The position numbers and the translations under genes are program-made. A stretch of 64,000 nucleotides of DNA, from NCBI RefSeq assembly GCF_905171765.1, contig NC_053397.1, positions 3,304,946-3,368,945 on the forward strand, in the 5' to 3' direction. Of the stretch, positions 61,245 to 64,000 are shown in pieces. Source of the DNA: Bufo bufo (lineage: Eukaryota; Chordata; Amphibia; Anura; Bufonidae). Each line of letters begins with the position of its first letter. The first letter of the stretch is position 1. Below the pieces are notes generated by a model that ran no database searches, was not told where the DNA came from, and was given only the letters and a program-made list of their open reading frames with translations.

Positions 61245-61551
61245 CAGTACAGACCAAAAGTTTGGACACACCTTCTCATTCAAAGAGTTTTCTTTATTTT
61301 CATGACTATGAAGGCATCAAAACTATGAATTAACACATGTGGAATTATATACATAACAAACAAGTGTGAAACAACTGAAAAGATGTCATATTCTAGGTTC
61401 TTCAAAGTAGCCACCTTTTGCTTTGATTACTGCTTTGCACACTCTTGGCATTCTCTTGATGAGCTTCAAGAGGTAGTCCCCTGAAATGGTCTTCCAACAG
61501 TCTTGAAGGAGTTCCCAGAGATGCTTAGCACTTGTTGGCCCTTTTGCCTTC
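61245..61551 (-). mobile_element. Truncated Tc1-like element, minus orientation
   Basis: Starts at TA with CAGTACAGACCAAAAG, a terminal repeat shared with the element at 63300. About 210 bp of terminal repeat is followed by sequence whose complement encodes the end of a Tc1 transposase: 61484-61551 is the complement of the coding 3' sequence also seen at 63934-64000. It stops abruptly at GCCTTC, where array H resumes (TACTACAGAGG); the second end and its TA are gone. Compared with the 63300 copy, 20 bp are missing between short TGAA repeats near 61304. No coding capacity remains. Confidence 0.85.
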
Positions 61552-63299
61552 TACTACAGAGGACAGTATACTGTATATATATACTACAGAGGACAGAATA
61601 CTGTATATATATATATACTACAGAGGACAGAATACTGTATATATATACTACAGAGGACAGAATACTGTATATATATACTACAGAGGACAGTATGCTGTGT
61701 ATATATACTACAGAGGACAATATACTGTATATATACTACAGAGGACAGTATACTGTATATATACTACAGAGGACAGTATACTGTATATATATACTACAGA
61801 GGACAGTATACTGTATATAAATACTACAGAGGACAGTATAATATATATATATACTACAGAGGACAGTATACTGTATATATATATACTACAGAGGACAGTA
61901 CACTGTATATATATATACTACAGAGGACAGTATACTGTATACTAAAGAGGACAGTATACTGTATATATATATATACTACAGAGGACAGTATACTGTATAC
62001 TAAAGAGGACAGTATACTGTATATATATATACTACAGAGGACAGTATACTGTATATATATATACTACAGAGGACAGTACACTGTATATATACTACAGAGG
62101 ACAGTATACTGTATACTAAAGAGGACAGTATACTGTATATATATATACTACAGAGGACAGTATACTGTATATATACTAAAGAGGACAGTATACTGTATAT
62201 ATACTACAGAGGACAGTATACTGTATACTACAGAGGACAGTATACTGTGTGTATATATATATATATATATATACTACAGAGGACAGTATACTGTATACTA
62301 AAGAGGACAGTATACTGCATATATATACACTACAGAGGACAGTATACTGTATATATATACTACAGAGGACAGTATACTGTATATATACTAAAGAGGACAG
62401 TATACTGTATACTTCAGAGGACAGTATACTGTATATATATATATACTACAGAGGACAGTATACTGTATACTAAAGAGGACAGTATACTGTATATATATAT
62501 ACTACAGAGGACAGTATACTGTATATATATATACTACAGAGGACAGTACACTGTATATATACTACAGAGGACAGTATACTGTATACTAAAGAGGACAGTA
62601 TACTGTATATATATATACTACAGAGGACAGTATACTGTATATATACTAAAGAGGACAGTATACTGTATATATACTACAGAGGACAGTATACTGTATACTA
62701 CAGAGGACAGTATACTGTGTGTATATATATATATATACTACAGAGGACAGTATACTGTATACTAAAGAGGACAGTATACTGCATATATATACACTACAGA
62801 GGACAGTATACTGTATATATATATATATACTACAGAGGACAGTATACTGTATATATATACTACAGAGGGCAGTATACTGTATATATACACTACAGAGGGC
62901 AGTATACTGTATATATATACTACAGAGGACAGAACACTGTATATATACTACAGAGGACAGTATACTGTATATATATACTACAGAGGGCAGTATACTGTGT
63001 ATATATATACTACAGAGGACAGAACACTGTATATATACTACAGAGGACAGTATACTGTATATTAAAGAGGACAGTATACTGTATATATATATACTACAGA
63101 GGACAGTATACTGTATACTAAAGAGGACAGTATACTGTATATACACTACAGAGGACAGTATACTGTATACTACAGAGGACAGTATACTGTATATATATAT
63201 ATATATACTACAGAGGACAGTATACCGTATATATACACTACAGAAGACAATATACTGTATACTACAGAGGACAGTATACTGTGTGTATATATATATATA
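61552..63299. repeat. Array H, segment 3
   Basis: About 65 units with both unit types. A higher-order block of 470 bp is visible (TATACTGTGTGTATAT at 62241 and 62711), including the order of ACTAAAGAGG units. Variants such as GAGGGCAG and ACAGAACACTG occur in 62870-63010. Confidence 0.95.
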
Positions 63300-64000
63300 C
63301 AGTACAGACCAAAAGTTTGGACACACCTTCTCATTCAAAGAGTTTTCTTTATTTTCATGACTATGAAAATTGTAGATTCACACTGAAGGCATCAAAACTA
63401 TGACTTAACACATGTGGAATTATATACATAACAAACAAGTGTGAAACAACTGAAAATATGTCATATTCTAGGTTCTTCAAAGTAGCCACCTTTTGCTTTG
63501 ATTACTGCTTTGCACACTCTTGGCATTCTCTTGATGAGCTTCAAGAGGTAGTCCCCTGAAATGGTTTTCACTTCACAGGTGTGCCCTGTCAGGTTTAATA
63601 AGTGGGATTTCTTGCCTTATAAATGGGGTTGGGACCATCAGTGGCGTTGAGGAGAAGTCAGGTGGATACACAGCTGATAGTCCTACTGAATAGACTGTTA
63701 GAATTTGTATTATGGCAAGAAAAAAGCAGCTAAGTAAAGAAAAACGAGTGGCCATTATTACTTTAAGAAATGAAGGTCAGTCAGTCAGCCGAAAAATTGG
63801 GAAAACTTTGAAAGTAAGGGCTATTTGACCATGAAGGAGAGTGATGGGGTGCTGCGCCAGATGACCTGGGCTCCACAGTCACCGGATCTGAGCCCAATCG
63901 AGATGGTTTGGGGTGAGCTGGACCGCAGAGTGAAGGCAAAAGGGCCAACAAGTGCTAAGCATCTCTGGGAACTCCTTCAAGACTGTTGGAAGACCATTTC
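63300..64000 (+). mobile_element. Internally deleted Tc1-like element, running off the window
   Basis: Begins after TA at 63298-63299 with CAGTACAGACCAAAAG and the same roughly 210-bp terminal repeat as the fragment at 61245, then the 5' leader and transposase start of a Tc1 element. The middle of the gene is missing: at about 63815 the sequence jumps from the N-terminal HTH to the C-terminal catalytic end. The right terminal repeat should lie just beyond the window, since 63995-64000 already matches its first bases. This is a deletion derivative that could only move with help. Confidence 0.88.
63712..64000 (+). pseudogene. Tc1-like transposase remnant with large internal deletion
   Basis: The ATG at 63712 opens MARKKQLSKEKRVAIITLRN, the first helix-turn-helix of a Tc1 transposase (ITLRNEGQSVSRKIGKT). 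After codon 35 or so the frame crosses the deletion junction near 63815 and stops within a few codons (TGA near 63828). Downstream, the C-terminal catalytic motif SPDLSPIEMVWGEL (the third acidic residue) is still readable from about 63880 to the window edge. Both catalytic Asp regions are absent. Confidence 0.85.

Overview
This window looks like non-genic DNA from a large vertebrate genome, most probably an anuran amphibian. The grounds are an Ngaro/DIRS-type tyrosine-recombinase retrotransposon, several Tc1-like transposons of types common in frogs and fishes, MITE-like elements and very long minisatellites. A fish or salamander cannot be excluded. I found no host protein-coding gene, rRNA or tRNA. 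By my count tandem arrays fill roughly 72% of the window, mobile elements about 16%, and short single-copy islands about 12%.

Layout. Array A (67-bp unit) spans 1-19549. It is split by an Ngaro-like retrotransposon (4357-10155, minus strand) and an intact-looking Tc1-like element (12083-13645, plus strand). An island (19550-20111) with a CTCF-core match separates it from array B (32-bp unit, 20112-26917). A second island leads to array C (71-bp unit, 27487-39812). Next come an island with an L2-like fragment, array D1 (47-bp unit), a short island, array D2 (92-bp unit, an inverted relative of D1), an island with MITE-like pieces, array E (22-bp unit, G-rich on the minus strand), an island with an RFX/forkhead/homeodomain motif cluster and a MITE, array F (28-bp unit), a 2.2-kb island with an opposed CTCF-core match, array G (29-bp unit), and array H (about 27-bp palindromic TA-rich unit, 53996-63299). 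Array H carries a decayed Tc1-like element and two further Tc1-like copies; the last runs off the window.

The only plausible protein-coding sequences belong to mobile elements. In the Ngaro-like element they are a gag-like protein (one in-frame stop), RT/RNase H, a tyrosine recombinase (one frameshift) and an SGNH-type hydrolase. The others are Tc1-like transposases, one intact and two broken. The many very long open frames elsewhere are by-products of array units that lack stop trinucleotides.

Three patterns tie the arrays together. Most variation between units in the CpG-bearing arrays is CpG to TpG or CpA, as expected of germline methylation. Several arrays have nested higher-order periods (about 0.4 to 5 kb). 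Intact insertions can be read against the array unit: the Ngaro-like element shows no target-site duplication, and the Tc1 elements show TA.
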